A DNA stretch of 64,000 bases from Polyporus tsugae (lineage: Eukaryota > Basidiomycota > Agaricomycetes > Polyporales > Polyporaceae), in assembly GCA_024305745.1 (NCBI GenBank), contig JAHRBS010000008.1:2046001-2110000 (forward strand), read 5' to 3'. The position numbers and the translations under genes were made by a program. Positions 10,259 to 24,556 of the stretch are shown here, in pieces. Each line of letters begins with the position of its first letter. Positions within the stretch are counted from its first letter, which is position 1. Under the pieces are notes generated by a model. That model saw only the letters and a list, made by a program, of their open reading frames with translations. It had not been told where the DNA came from and made no database searches.

Positions 10259-13200
10259 GGGGACGGGCTGATGGAAGGCTATGTCCGGCAATTAAAGGGG
10301 AGAGACGGGAGGAGTGGCTGGATCTGGGAGGAGAGACGGGGCTGGGAGAGCAAGCCCGCTTCCTTCTATATGCCCCCGAATCAGAGCCGTCCCCTGCCCC
10401 GCGCGCGCATGACAGCTTCGCGCCTGGCTCGAGAGCTCTCGCAGAGATCCACACACGCCCGGGTTCCGCGCTGCTCTTCCTCGTTCGTTCCCCCTCCTCC
10501 GGCCCTCTCCTGGATGCTCCGACTGCCTCTTTAGGAAGGCTTCTTCGGCGGATCCACATGTTTGGCGCTGCCAAACAATCGCCTCTGGGACTACGTACAA
10601 GCTTCGGGCCTTGGTCCTCTCCTCTCCAGTCCGAATCTGCCTGCCTCCTAGGGTCATCGCCGTCAGTCCCACCCTTATCGTCTCCATCTCATCATCCTCA
10701 TTCTCGCTTACCGTTCTGCTGCGCGCCTCCTCCATTCATCCCCGGCCCAAAGTTCATCTCACCCCTGCCCAATTTCGCCTTCCACCACATATCCCAACAT
10801 CATCCGCCACACCGAGTCCCGTCCCGTGCGAACAACGTCCAGCGAGCCCACAACCATTCCCCGGCCCTATGAAAACACGCGGCGCGAAACGTTGCAAGGT
10901 CCTCCTCTCAAAGAGCGCGTTCGGCCCAGCATGTCACCGCGATAGCGTGAAACCTACGATCGCCGGTCGCGAATCTCTTTGAGCTCTTTCGCCTAACCAG
11001 TATCTGTCTCCCGGGCCTGTGTGGCGTTCCCTCCATCCTCGCCACGCGCCCTTCTTCCAGACCTCTCTCCTATTCCATGTCATCAGCCAGAATGAATTCA
11101 ATGCACTCACACCTTTTCACCCTGCACCATGCAGCCTTGCCCTTCCATCGCGCGTAGTTCTCTCGAGTTTCCATGTCGTGTGCCCAGTTCTGAGCAGTTC
11201 TGTCGTGGACGTTGGGCGTCAGTGCGACGCAGCCACACTGGCGCCCATAACGACGATTACGTAAGTTGCGATGACAGTCGGGTGGCGCCCTCTCTGTCGA
11301 TCAACAGCTTGTGGCGTTTGGTTGTGAAAAGGTGTTTCCATCATCATCCTCAACTGCTTAATCCTGCGGCCCTGCTGTCCCTCAAATGGTTTCCTCTTCT
11401 ATCAACGTTGCGTTTGTTATGAGCTGCTATATGGACGGACACCATCATCTCATCGAGAAACCTTCTCAGTCTCGATGTTCTCCCGTCAAACCTGGCCTGG
11501 CCTTCGACGTCCCTGTGTTCCAAGTCTCTCGCAACGCTCCACCAGCTATCAACCAATCATACGCTCGACGCGGTATTTCCCTTTCCAGCTCGCAACTTTG
11601 CTGCCCCGCTCGCTTATCGCCGCCGCCCAATCGACGGAAACCAGGCGGTTACCCTCTCCTGCCTTGGAAGGGCGGGCACGATCTCTGCCAGTGGCTGGGA
11701 GACGGTGACACGTAACGCTGTGCAGCGTCCTCGTTCGGCTACACGCACGCCCACACCGCGGTCTATCCTATTGGTCCCTCGCCAGGTGATGCCAGCCTTC
11801 TAGAAACGCCAGCCTCAACAGTTCAGGGGTATGGGTCGCGTGCGGGCAAGCGAACAGTCTGGACGTTTCTGCTCCCATCGAATGCTGCCTGCCCACCGTA
11901 GCGGCCGTCGTCGAACGACCCCTCTGGCCGCGAAGCACGTCCATGCACGCGCGGCCTTTGCAGGCTGCTGGGTGAGGTCACTCCATCGACCCGAGGCCGT
12001 GAAGGCACTCTGCTGGTCGCCTTCCTCTGACGTTGGGGGAGGCACCGGACGTTGGGCGATGTTCATGTGGGGTCTGCCTCTCGTCGCGGCAGATGACATC
12101 ATCGTCTATCGTGTTCAATCTCACGTCAAAATCACTGGCCTGTCGCCGTCTTTCCGGCACCTCCGAGCCCGCGTCCGAAAGCGGGAGGCACGCCCGCGGG
12201 CGGAGACGGGAGGGGCGTCCCACGTATGTTTCCATCAGCTCTCACAAACCGTCCACCACGCCTGACCACGGATTCGCACAGATCCCTTCGACGCGTACGT
12301 GGCCGCTCCCCTGTTCCCCACACGCGGTTATTCTAGGCTGGACGAGACAACCAGCAGCCGTACCCGTCCACCATGCTCGCGGTGCGTAATTGCTACGGTT
12401 GACGGCACTGGAGAGGCGAGAAGCCACAGAAGACGCAGAAGGTGGCCTACCCGCAAGGGCCAGTCTGATTTATGAACGACTTCTGTAGCCCACGTACCGG
12501 GATTTTCGCGCGCAGGAGGGACACGAGGCGTTTGTTCTCCCGGGATCCCCGGACCGCATCGCGGCAGGAGCCCACTCTGCCTCCGGCCACCGTCCAAGAT
12601 TCCTGCTGGCGTTTGCAGCCGTCCTGCAGTTCGTCTGGTCGCGGATGTGGACCCTGGGGGCCTGCAGAACAGGGTCGCGCGCTGGTTCCCCGCTCCTCTA
12701 TCCTTATTTGCTGTATTTGATCGCCTGTGGGTGTGGGGCCGCTCTCAGGGCTACTACAAATTCGCAAAAGTCCGCCCATGTATCGTGCCTCAATGACCGT
12801 CACCTGCCGTCATCTGCGCCCCGAAAGCATATGCGTAGTGCCACTGTCGACCGCACTTCGTCCTATGTTTTCCTGCCCCGCCGGTCGAGAGCTGCAGCGC
12901 GTCCAGCCCGGGCTTTTGAGGCCTGAGCGCGCAGAAAGGGTTGGCCGGAAGGGCCGGCTGACTCGCTGCGTGTGCCGGAGCCGCTCCGTCGTAGGGGTGC
13001 AATTTCTCGCCGTACACCCCTCGGGAAGCGCGGCGATTGCGACTGGCTCAAGGGCTGGTCCGGTTTGTTCCTTCTCCTGCCGTCGCAGACCGTCATTTGG
13101 AGTGGAATAGACTGGGATCAATGCGATCTAAGTATTCCGTGTGTCTTCGACGCGTTTCTCATTTACTTAGACTATACCATGCTAACGAGCGCGTTTCGTG

Positions 13201-16200
13201 TACAGACAACTCGCGCAGGCCGCGAACGAGACGTGGCGACGCCCTGCTACTTACTTACTTACTCGCACTGCCAAAAAGTTCGCCGTCGCCATATCCAAAC
13301 ACGATCGCGATAAGGAATCTCTCGTCCGGGCGCCTCCCAGCTTGACATCTAGCATTCCCTTATCCTGCAGCCCGTCCTCCGAGTCTACGATGCCCTAATG
13401 CCGCAACCCATCCGCCCAGCTGCTGCCGCGGCCCACGAACCTTATAGTCCTCGCCAGGAGCGCGAGCCGGTCGCACACGCACACTGTCGACCTCCTCGCA
13501 CCTGCACCTTGGCCTATAGCAGCCCACGAATTAGGGAGCGAGCCCAGCTGAGACGGATATGGAAAAGAAGGCCGCGAAGCCTCGAAGCCGCTCTCAATTG
13601 ACGATGCGCGTGGGGCACGCCCCCGCACCGCTTCGCGGGTGCAGTTTCGGCAATGCGAATGCGAATGCGGAGGCTTGTAGCCTGTCGCGGGCGCGGTGCG
13701 CGGGCAGCCAATCCGCCCGCTCGTACGTACAATACATTGCCTGCACCCGTGCGGCGCGCGCGCGTCTCCGGAGAGGCTCGCACCTCTGTTCGAGCAGCGA
13801 GTGCTAAGCGGTTCGTAGCGCGCGATTGGCCTGCAGCATGAAGCCGCGGGATGAACGACCCCCGATCGTCATTATGCAAATCCCGCCAGGAATTCGCCGG
13901 GGTGCAGCAGTAGGCGTATGTTGTGTGGACGACGCGCTCTCCCCTCCTTGCGTTCTCCCCCAGCCTGGTGCCTGTCCTGGATCCTCGCGAATACCCACGC
14001 GCGCCCCTTTCCACATCCATCAAGGAGGGTTCTACAGTCGGTCTTCGCCTTGGCGGATGATCATCGTCCTCCACCGCGGTCGTGCAAGTATCGTCGTGGG
14101 TCCCAGGTAACTGGAAGTGGTTTCGCCCTTGGGCGGCATGTCAGGCGAGTTCAGGAAGTCGTCAATAACGCTCGTCCGATCGCTGATCCTGGGTATGATA
14201 CGCATACAGACGTGCGGGTTGGTACCCGGCCCTACGCCCTCCGGCTTCGTCGATGTGAATTCCAGAGCCGGCTGACCCCTGTCGGGCGCACCATAAGTGT
14301 CTATTGTCGCCCCCAACGCCCTCCCTTCCTGCCAGGGCTCGACACTTCACGCAAGTCGAATATCACTGCGCGACTCAGGAGCATTAGGAATCAAGCACAC
14401 GGACGCTTCGCCGCGGCCGGGAACGACAGCAGAGATCGATGAAAATGAAAATGAAGGTCCTGAGGTCGCGTCGCGAGGCTGCGCGCCGTCCACCTGACAT
14501 TTGTTGGGCACACTCGAAATCCAAGTGCTGGTGTGCCCCCGTCAACGGGCCCGCTGCCCAGCGTTTCCACACTGCGCAGTTCCAAAGGTTAAACTTACAG
14601 TGGCTCCGGCACTTAGCACCCGGCACCTGACGCCTGCGCCCCCGCGCGTGGACTAGGGCCCTCCGCAGACGCAGACGCAGATGCTTTGAAGGCCGAAGAC
14701 ATGTTAACTGTTACGACAGCTCGGCTCAGGCTGTCGGACGCCTCGCGATATTGTGATCGTCGAGGGCGGATCAGCCATTCATTGTACCGTATGCAGAAGG
14801 TCCGTCTCCCGCACCGCACCTGGCCTCTCCGCTCAAGTCCCCGGATCGGCCCGGGGCTCGCTCGTCCGAGGACGACGGACCGCGAAGACTGACCGCGGAG
14901 AAGCTGGCCGTCTCGCCGCCGCTCCCTTCTCCCGCACCCGCACGGCCGAACTGACAAGTTGCGAGCACTAGGGCCGCCCGACGCTGGCTAGCCTTGGGCT
15001 TGAGCGAGAAGCCGGTGCACGACGGCGGGACCTAGAAGCCCCTGGCCCGCCGTCTGTTCTTGCACTCGCTCCGCTCATTCATCCGAAGACCGGATTGGAC
15101 ATTGATGGTGTCGATAGTGAAATCTTGCCGGCTTCCCCGCGGCTTTGCGACGGCGACTTTTTGTTCCTAGGCGCGCGTTGGGGCTGGGACGGGCCCAGCA
15201 TAACCCCTCTTGAGCCGACGAGCCGCGGTCGATGTCGGTGATGGGGCGTCGAGGGTGTCATGGGCGATACGGAGGAGGCGAGGTCCCGGTCAGCGCACGC
15301 TTTACTCTCGACTTGGGGGGCTCTCCATGCATCTCCTTGACGCTAGTGCTTCAGCCGGAAGAGAAGGGCCGCCGCTCATGGTGACCGTTGACTGGGATGG
15401 CTTCAACTTCACTGCACTCGGCGCACTAGCCAAAGCCTGCGGTATGTAGGACGTCGCCGCGTCGCCCGTTGCATCCGAGCACGTTCCGTTGAGCGCCCTC
15501 GGAGGCCACACATGTGCGGTTAGTGCGGGTGGGCGGGCGGGAGAAACCATAACGACGAGACATGCTGACACTGAACAGACGCGGATGTGCGCGGGATCTC
15601 GCACGCACCGCTTCAAGCTTCATAGTTCGGGGACTTCCAGGGGCGCCACCAGGCACTGCGTCCGCCGCCGAAGGTTGGGCCAACGTTCTACGCGGGGCTT
15701 GCTTATGCTTACCCATGGGGTCATGTCACGATGCGCTCGCGGGAATTCGCAAGGGGGGGTGCAGGCGCATCGAGTTGATGGCCCGGGCAGACGGCGGGGC
15801 TTGTCTCTCTCACGGCGACGCCGCGCGCTTTTTCTGTGGGCTCAGGCTGGCGGGCCGTCTCGTGGCTGAGCACTTTACGCGCGTGCGTATGTACGTATAC
15901 GTTGTCAGGGCGTGGCAGGGGCGCGATGGACGTGTAAGGTTCGATGGGGAACTGTGAGTAGGATACATACACCGTCTCGCTCGTCTGATTGCGGCTTCGC
16001 TTGCTTGCTCAAAGCCTCGAGGGACGGCCAGGATGGAACATCTCTTGCCTTCTGGTGGAGATGTCACGTCATGGTTTCACGTCAGAGGGCGGCAGAATCA
16101 CCTACGTGATAACCAGTCGAGGTTGCTCGGAGCGGTGGGTACGCGCGCCTGGCCACCCGGAGGTCCTGCACTATACGGTACGCTCCGAAGAATATTGAAC

Positions 16201-19200
16201 ACATCTGCCGTTGGCTCTCGATCAGACCACACGACCAGAAGACCTTTCAGCCTTCACGGTATGGAGCTCCGGGGCTTTAGAACACGAATTCCGAGCTTCC
16301 ACATCCAGCCCTTCGCGTTCGCAGCCTCGAAAATTTAAACGGGCGCACCGTTCGAAGGCGATGGACAAGCGGGGGCGGTGGGCTCAGAGTCCGTGCTTCG
16401 GTGTCGATGGTTGGTCAGCGACGACAGGGATGATGTCGATGTCGATTGACGTCCCCCGTCCGTTCCTGTGCGTGCACAGTGACACGGCCCCTCCTTCGAG
16501 GGCCCGGCGATCGAGGCTGAAGCTGAAGATTGCAATGTTGAAATTTTGAAAGGCCCCTCCGCGCCTGAAGCTAAGCTTCAGGTTCGGCTGGCTACCACTT
16601 TTTGGCGAGGACCCGAGCCCTGAGCGCGATCCGTTCGCGCCTCTGCCGTTGCCGGCAACGCGCGGGGGCGAGGCGGATCGCGCCCGACAGCACGGTGCGG
16701 CGACCCAGCGGAGCGGAGCCTACGTGTGTTATCTATCATGCTATCCGTTGCCGCTGAATCCTATGCCCCCCGTTCGTTTAGGTCAATGACAAGGGTCGGG
16801 AGCCGTCGTGCGGGACCCTTCTAGTCCGAACATGTCGTCGTTCGGATGGAATGCGGCTGCCCCGCGGCAGACAAGCACTTAGCAAGCGTTTAGTCTCGTG
16901 CTACGGTACGAACTAAGTTATGGTCATCGGCGCCAGGAGGAGTGTCGGGGTTCTCGCGGCCTGCCAGGGATAGTGATATCGATGCATGGGGGTTGCGCTT
17001 GCGGTCAGAAGAGACAGTGCGGTGCGTTTGTTAGGCGCTATCATTGATCGCTTTTTTTCTCTCTGGAAGATGGCTCATACATAGATCGATGACCCTGCAG
17101 GAAGCTTGTCATTCTGTCGGATGGACAGTTTCATGAACGATGCGGTCACCTCCGTCTCCAGATGTGCCGCCAGACGAAGATGATTCGGTTGCACGCCCTC
17201 GCGGTTCGTGCTCGTTCGTCGCCACCCGCTTCCAACAAGCCTGGTGGTGGTTTGAGTTTTGCTTAGATGGTTCGCCCGAGCCCAGCATCTCTTCGCGAAG
17301 GGACGCAAGGGCACAAGGACAATGAATCAGCAGGTTGATCACATCGTCCGGTGAGCAGTTTTCCTGCGTCCTCCTTCGCCATAGACCCTGAAACTCAAAC
17401 CCACGTTCTGGAGGCGTCTTTCATTAATATCGGTCGAAATCAGTAGGAAGCATGATCGTCTCACTCCAGCCGAAGTCATATACGACAGCAGGAAGTCAAG
17501 CGGTGGCAGGTATGTATTTTTTTCTCCGCCAATATTTGCTATCAACCGCTCTGAACCTTCTTTTTTTTTTTTGAGTCCGGCGAATCACGACGGAGCGGTC
17601 GCACATGGTACCTTGCAAGGCCAGTTGAGGTGCCTTCGCCTCGGGTGTGGTCAGCCAAATCTGTCCTACCGCCGCTATCAGGGATAACAATAGTGAGATT
17701 GGGTTAACCTCCAACAGGCCCAAGCTCTGCAGAGCTTGTTGCTCAATTGTGGTCCCGCATGTGACTGAGGCCGTGGCGGATGGGGGGTTGTCCCCTCGCG
17801 ATCGCCCGCCCGACACGGCCGTGATCACAGATGGATTACAGTGCCTTTCGTCACAATCCACGCCTGCTATGCCACGTGTGGTCCCAGGTGGACTCGGCGT
17901 CCTCAGGCTTCCGCTCATAGTTCGCGCAGGAGGGTAGCGTTCAGAGCATATGACATGAGGAGGTGCGCGGGCCGCTGGTATCCCGACGTCTTGGAAGGGG
18001 GGGGGCCGCATCGAGAGGTGGCGTTGGCGGGGTGGTTCTGGGAGTCTATTGCCGACGACAGCCTGGGTCGCTTTACGTCTTCAGAAGCCCGCGGCCCCAC
18101 CGCCGACGCGCGGGACTATGTATGTACCACCCCCTAGTCGTGGTCGTGCTCCTTATCTCTGCGTCCGCCCCCGGCCGTCTGTATACGAGCACAGGATTGA
18201 ATTCTGCGCATGCGGGAGTTCTCTTGGCGATTCGCGTATCCGAGTCTGTCGTCCGAGGCTTCGTATGGGTACTCTGCGCACCAGGGAAGAGGGGGAAGCG
18301 CGGTGAATACGGCCCAATGGTTCAGCAGAGAACTCTGGGTCATCGATGGGTTCGTCCATTCTCCGTCGGTGCCTTGGTGGCCCTGTGAGCACGAGGGAAG
18401 AGAGGCGTTGGGCACGTTCGCGTGGGACGAAAGAAAGCTCCGCGTGCCGGCATCGCTTGCGTCAGCTGTCGAAGCGGGTGGTTCTCAGGTCGTGCTCCGA
18501 GTAACGATGCCCTGCGGATATCCAGGGTCTGCTCACCCGGAAAATCATCCTCAATTCTCCTCGGATATCTCAACTGCACTCGGAAAACTCGTTGACCTGT
18601 TTGGAAGATACCGTCGGCAAATAAACGAGCACGGGTAGTCTTCCCGGTGAGTTGTGCGAGTCTCTTACGTCCACCGTGCTGCTTTTCATAGACGGCCGGC
18701 TTATGCGAGGCTCTAGATCCATGGACGTCTTCTGCAGGGAACGTGCCTCGAAACCACTCTCCCGGCACGCTCTCTCGGAAGGTCGCTCCCGGAAATCTTG
18801 GCGCGGCGGTCCCTCCTCGCGTCCAGGCTGGCAACGGAGTGTCCCAAGTGGGCCATAGCGTAAGTCAGCATCCGTGTGCCTTCTCCCCATCCACTGACCG
18901 CCGGCCATTCAGTCGCTCGGTGTCTTGCATCGCAAGGCCCACGATGGCCATCCTGTTCGAAGTCAGGAAGCGTGCTCTAATGCAGGGGCTCGTCGGCGAG
19001 TGCGTAAATATTGTAGGGCATCTCCCCACGGCGAACGTTCCTCGCGAACAGATCCTGGTCTTGTGGTTCGTCAGTCGACAGCACATGTACCTCACCATCG
19101 CCGCCCGTCCACCAGCCAGTGCAGGTGCGGACCGTCCCAGCGGGCCGGGACAACACTGGCAGAAGGTGCGGATGGTGCTGGGCGGCGGCGGCGACGTTGT

Positions 19201-22200
19201 GGGCGGGCGCGATCTGGTGCGCGTCGGAGCCCGTCCCATCCGCCGTCCTGTTCGCGTTCAACGCGATGGAAGAAGCCGCGGCCACGAGTACGCTCCCCGG
19301 CGGCCGCCGAGATGGAGATGGGATGGGATGTCCGCTGGCACGGGCATGATCGGTGCGTCCGGTTCCTCACTCGCTCCGCTCCCCGACGGGACCAGCCTAC
19401 CCACTTCAGCCTCTGCATTCAAGTTGGCAGGGCTGGCAGGAGCTGGCGTCGGAAATGATCATACCACGCGCGATCGTTCTCCAGCGACTTCTGTTCGCGC
19501 GCGGGCTGGATGCTGCATATCATGTCTCGGGATAGTGATAGGGTCTCGGCGCTCCGGCCGTGGTTTCATTGCCAGTCTAGCTAGACGCGCCGCCGTCGGC
19601 TGTACTATACTTATATCCCCTTCTGGTGCTAGAGGGCTCCACAAAACACTAGTGAATTATTGGTGTAACATTGTACTCGCACAGCTTCTGATATGTTTCT
19701 GCTGAGCTGTATGTAGTGGATGAGCGGTATGCTCACTGAAAGCTTAATCGGTACGGAGACGGCGCCTAGGAAGGTGCGAATTGTTCACTTGCAGTGTGAG
19801 CCTGAAGGATACGTAGCCTGGCTAGATACATTTATTTACTGTACTAGCATAATATTTGTACCCGGTTCTATTTTCTTGGTCGTGGAAGTCGATGGTTTCG
19901 TTGCTCGAATAACCTTCGGGGGTCACGTGTCAAATGTTCTACGAGAGATGCCTAAAGCGGAATAGCGCCTAACATACGATTATGGCGTTGGGTAGGCGTT
20001 GAGCTAGTAGCGCCTGTGAATGGGACCATCTTCCGTTCGTCCTCCTCTCGCCAATGTACCCGAGTCTCTCTGTTGCAAAAACATAGAGCATCGTCATAGG
20101 AGAGTCTTGCCGCGGCACCAAGATATCCATGCCCACGCCACCGCCGACTCGCTACTAGACGAACTTGAATGTCCTTACCAACTCCGCAGCGCTCATCGGT
20201 GTGTGCGTGTCTCCTATCTACCGCGGCCTTTGTGGCTGCATTCAAGGGAACACTCTGAACATGCTGCATTACAGAGACGGGGTGACCCCCACCCGCCATT
20301 CCGGTAGCTTTGCCATTGCGCAGGCTCCTGAGCAAAGATTCCCTAAGGAAGCCTACCTTCTTTCGTTGGATCTGCGACACCCGACATATTTGGGGTGCAA
20401 CTACAACGTCCTACGTGCGTCATAGACTTTAAACACACCTCGCTCTACGGAGGGCGTTGCGCCAGGGTCGTCAAAGATAGCGGACGGGCCTTCAACTTGC
20501 AAGCGTCCCTACTATCGCTCCGTGGCACGAGTCAGGCGTTCGCAGTGCTGCGGTTATACATATGTACATCCCATGGTCATCCACTGGAAGCCTCCGAGTG
20601 CCACCCGGGATTCAAACCCCATGAGGAATGGGGCCTTATTGACCCAAAATGGGCCTCCCTGACTCGGACTGCTGTTCCGTCCTCCCGCCATCCGTGCGGA
20701 AGCATCATGCTTCGTCACAAGCGTCGCCCGTCGGAGCTCGTTTCTGGCCGGTGAGTACTCGAGTAGGTGGCACACGGGCAGGAACCTCGGCTGACGCTCC
20801 TTCCAGCAGCGCATATACCCCGGGTTCGTTGAACTTCGCGGCCCTCGATCGACGAAGACGATGCGCCCGGCCGTACCTTCCGCGGACGCACCACGGCACA
20901 GGACAAGTCGTGCCTCCGAGCAGTCGAGCGTGCCTCACGCCACCGGTCGGGACGCCTGGACGCTACGATGCACGGTCGGAGTCATGCGCGCGTCCGATCG
21001 CATTTGATTCCGTCTCCCTGCGGTTCGTGTCCCTGAGATCTGGGGTAGCTCGCCTTATCTCTCTCTCCCGCACAGAGAGAAAGGTAGGCGACATACCATC
21101 AGCGTCCAAACTGACCTGACCGTCGGGTAGTTGGTGCGAGTGGCCCCGCGGACCGGGACGGCGTTTTGCAAGTCAGCTATCCGAGCCTCCCTCCGAGATC
21201 TTGCATGGGGGAGTCGACTCCGATCTGCCACAGTCGGAGGCACACATTGAACCTCGCTACATACCCGGTAGGGCCGGGATGATGGTGAGCCGTGGCTTGT
21301 CGAATCGGGATGAAGTGGCTGACGGGACGTCGGCGAGCAGCGACGTAAGTATCGGCGGACACCAGCCATCCACCTCCCTCTGCTAGCACCGGAACACGAC
21401 GTGTTCAAGATCTACGGAAACACGCAAGAAGGGTGCCGGTGAGTGTGGGCGGAACGCCACCCATATCACATTCAATGCCGAGGTCACCTGGACTTCCGCT
21501 CCATTCGCCGCACAGAAATATGCATGATGCTGACTTGGCTTCTCGATTTTTAGTTGGCCTTGGGTCGTGTGACGCTTGACATTGACACAAGGCTGGCTTC
21601 GAAGTATGCCCGGCCCTCCGCCTGCAGCAACGGGTTGAACGGGTACGTGCTGTCCGTCCAAGACTCGCCATTACTCAGCCAGGATTGTTGTCTCGGCTAC
21701 ATACTTCATTTACGCTGCAGTTAGAGACAGAGCATGCTACTCTCCGAGCCGAATAGACGACTTCAAGTCAAGCGGTCAGACCTGCGAGGCGTCTTCGATT
21801 CGGTCGATCTCGGATCAATGTTTGGGGCGGAGTCGGTACCTCTTCGCCGAGATTTTCTGAAGGGCGGCAGGGAGGTTATCAGGCGAGCAGTATCAGCCAA
21901 CTCTGTCGGAGGAAGACACAATCGCTGATAACAAATCATGCCATACAGCTCTCCGCTGGCTCTGACCGTCGCACCGGTTTATAAACGACCAAGCCATCGA
22001 GGTGCAGCGAACAAATCGACTGACAATCATTCGAAGACCTTGAAGAGACCGTATTTGCCGGAAGCGTCGACTGGTGCTTCTCCGGAGTCCTTGGTATGTC
22101 GCAGATTGTCCGGGATGACATCATATCCCCTTGCCTTCACGGATGTGCTCCACTATATTCTCCCATAGTAGAACCATTTCATCATACGATTTGGGAAACA

Positions 22201-24556
22201 CAAACGGCGTGCTCGGGGAATCAAGGAAGGCATCATAGCTCCGAACACAGGACAGTACCGACACGGGTTTCGAGTTTCAACTCGCTATTGTAGCTCTACT
22301 ACTCGGAACCCACTCGACGGCACAAACGCCTTATGGCCTCATGGTCTGACCTTGTGGTACGCACCAGACCGCCTCCGGAAACGAGATGCGAATAGTGGCG
22401 CCGTGGCAGCCTGGGGAATGACCGGAATGACCATCAGCGCGCGGGTGCCCCTTGGACCTCGAAAGGACCGAGAACAAGAGTGGTCCTGTGTTTGTGTCGC
22501 GCTTTTGCTGCCTATCCTCCCTCTTATTTGGTACGGAAACAAGATGAGGTACGCCCATCTAAGACCTTGAGAAGCATATGTTTTTGTTCCCCTTCGTTTA
22601 CCTTCGTAATCTCCACAGCTCGGTCGCGGGAATGTTTGGCATTGTGCATCGACGTGGTGCCCTCATCGACGTGGTGCCCTCAAATGTGCTCTGGTATATC
22701 TCTCCGTTCACGAGTGTACTCTCTTGTGCTAATATCATCGTAGGCCCCACATGGCCGGTAATCTCCTGCCCCGGAAATTTGGGTGTTATAAGTCACAGCC
22801 GTCCGGTATGTACTACGCACAAAATCCTTCCTCGACAACCTCACTATAATCAGTCTCACCCAGTTGAACCGTCGTGTACGACACCATCTACGCGTGCCTC
22901 GACCGAGAGGTTGGGCTGAGTTCACGGCTCTCTTGTTCGGCAACCCCGTGCGAGAGATGATTTTGCTGTGCTGGCGGGCTTACCTTCCTGTGCCTCATCG
23001 GTGCCGGACAAGCACTTCACCAGGGAAGTGGTGCGCTCCTGTCCTGCGGAGGGACGCTAGTCCATATACTCTCGCAGTTGATCTCCGAGTCATGGGACGA
23101 GGTCGGTGATCTCAGTGCTACTAGCATAGGTTCGCAGTACTGACGGTCTGGTTTTAGGACCGACCGTGGAAGTTATCATCTGGTTCGGAACGCTTCACGA
23201 TTGTTTGCAGCTCTTGTGACTCTATGTATCTTCAACCCCGTGGACCAATCGCGGTGTAAGAGGACTATCCCCCTACCCCTCGGCTGTAAGCGTTGGGCCA
23301 TATCCATCATCGACGGCTTTGCAGCACGTTCAGCCGTCCTGACGCATTTTATTTATTGCATTTCTTGGGAGACCACAGATATCGTCCATGATAATCATAT
23401 ACCGCCCCGTCGATGCTGAAGAATTCAGTTGCGGCAGTTGCGGCCTACATAGAGTGAGGTGCGTCGCACGTTGGAAGTACGAGTTCGCAATTCTGACACT
23501 GATGTATTGCGCTCTCTGCAACTGTTGCAAGTGTTCGGCGAAGTCCTACGTCCTCAAGCTCTGCTAGACAGCACTATGATCCGCGTTCTGGAAGCGGAGC
23601 CATGGACTAGGCGAATCCCGCAGGTAGCCGGCGGTGGCGGCGGCGAACGGGGATGGCACTAGAAACCGACGTTGACATCGTTCGTCACAGCTTACCGCCG
23701 TTGCGCTAAACGCCAATCATACCGTCGATGCAATGGCCGGTGCTGCCTGCAATGACGTCCCCGGTACGTACTACTTTCTCCTGTACTCGCATACGTTAAA
23801 ACTCATTCACCTCCAGCTTTTATCGCATCGCGGTGCATTTCCGAGTGCGTTTGGACAACCACGCCCTGATTGCACCTCTGCCGAGGCGACTACCAGGATT
23901 CTTCCCGTTTTCCGGGAACAACCACATCCCTTACTTCACCGAGCCGCTAGTATCACCGCGGATAGACAGAGCTGAGAGGAAAGGCCACAATCTGTGGCCA
24001 CCGTCGTGAAGTACTGTGTGCCTCGAGTTTCCGAGCATCATCAGGTTATCGTTCCCTCGGACCGAACCCGATACGAGTACGAGTACATACGCTCAAACAC
24101 GCCCCTGGCGGACATACTCACCACCGAGGGCCGCGGAAGACGAGGTCGACTCTGGCGAATCGTTCCAATCGCCACATGTCATGTCTTCAGGCGTAAAGAT
24201 ACTTCTCGATCTATGCACGCGCGCATAGCGCGGACCTCATTTGTCAAAATACAATTGCAATCGTTCCCTACGCACGGTCTAACTACTTAATACAACTTTG
24301 CATTCGCTGCTCTTTCATGTATACGTAAACGACTGTCCGAACGACACGCACCCGTACACACCGACCCCTCCACGCCATAACCGTCCGACTTCGCACAGCA
24401 AGCCAGTAATTGCTCTAGGGTAACCGCTCCACGCATAGGGTATGTACGTATACCATGGCATGCCATCTCATGTAAGTAGGATATCACCCTCACAGGAAGC
24501 CGAAACGAAACGAAACGGAAACACCTGACAAGCCCGAAATAGTTCAAAGCGCGCCC
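10259..24556. other. 14.3-kb gene desert
   Basis: No gene can be supported here. Candidate frames are short, overlap each other on both strands, and lack motifs. Attempts to join them across GT-AG introns gave nothing resembling a known family. The first part (about 10.3-11.7 kb) is CT-rich, as expected of a leader or promoter for the divergently placed 8671-10258 gene. The part to about 16 kb is GC-rich. Beyond about 17 kb the sequence is visibly less GC-rich and has a T run near 17561-17572. No reverse transcriptase, integrase or transposase motif (for example YXDD or HHCC) was recognised. It may hold decayed mobile elements, long non-coding transcripts or regulatory DNA. Confidence 0.5.
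22647..22680. repeat. perfect 17-bp tandem duplication
   Basis: The unit catcgacgtggtgccct occurs twice head to tail without mismatch (22647-22663 and 22664-22680) inside the gene desert. A perfect copy suggests a recent slippage event. Confidence 0.9.

Noticed and set aside
13514..14074. Minus-strand frame of 186 codons in the gene desert
   Set aside because: Arginine-rich composition typical of antisense reading of GC-rich DNA; no motif and no phased introns.
18743..19705. Plus-strand open frame of 320 codons in the gene desert
   Set aside because: GC-rich, low-complexity composition (Arg, Gly, Pro, Ala), overlapping open frames on the other strand, and no family motif. Long stop-free frames are expected in GC-rich DNA.
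20600..20640. Sequence resembling a tRNA T-loop (ggtttgaatcc on the minus strand)
   Set aside because: No matching A box, anticodon stem or acceptor stem could be found at the right spacing.
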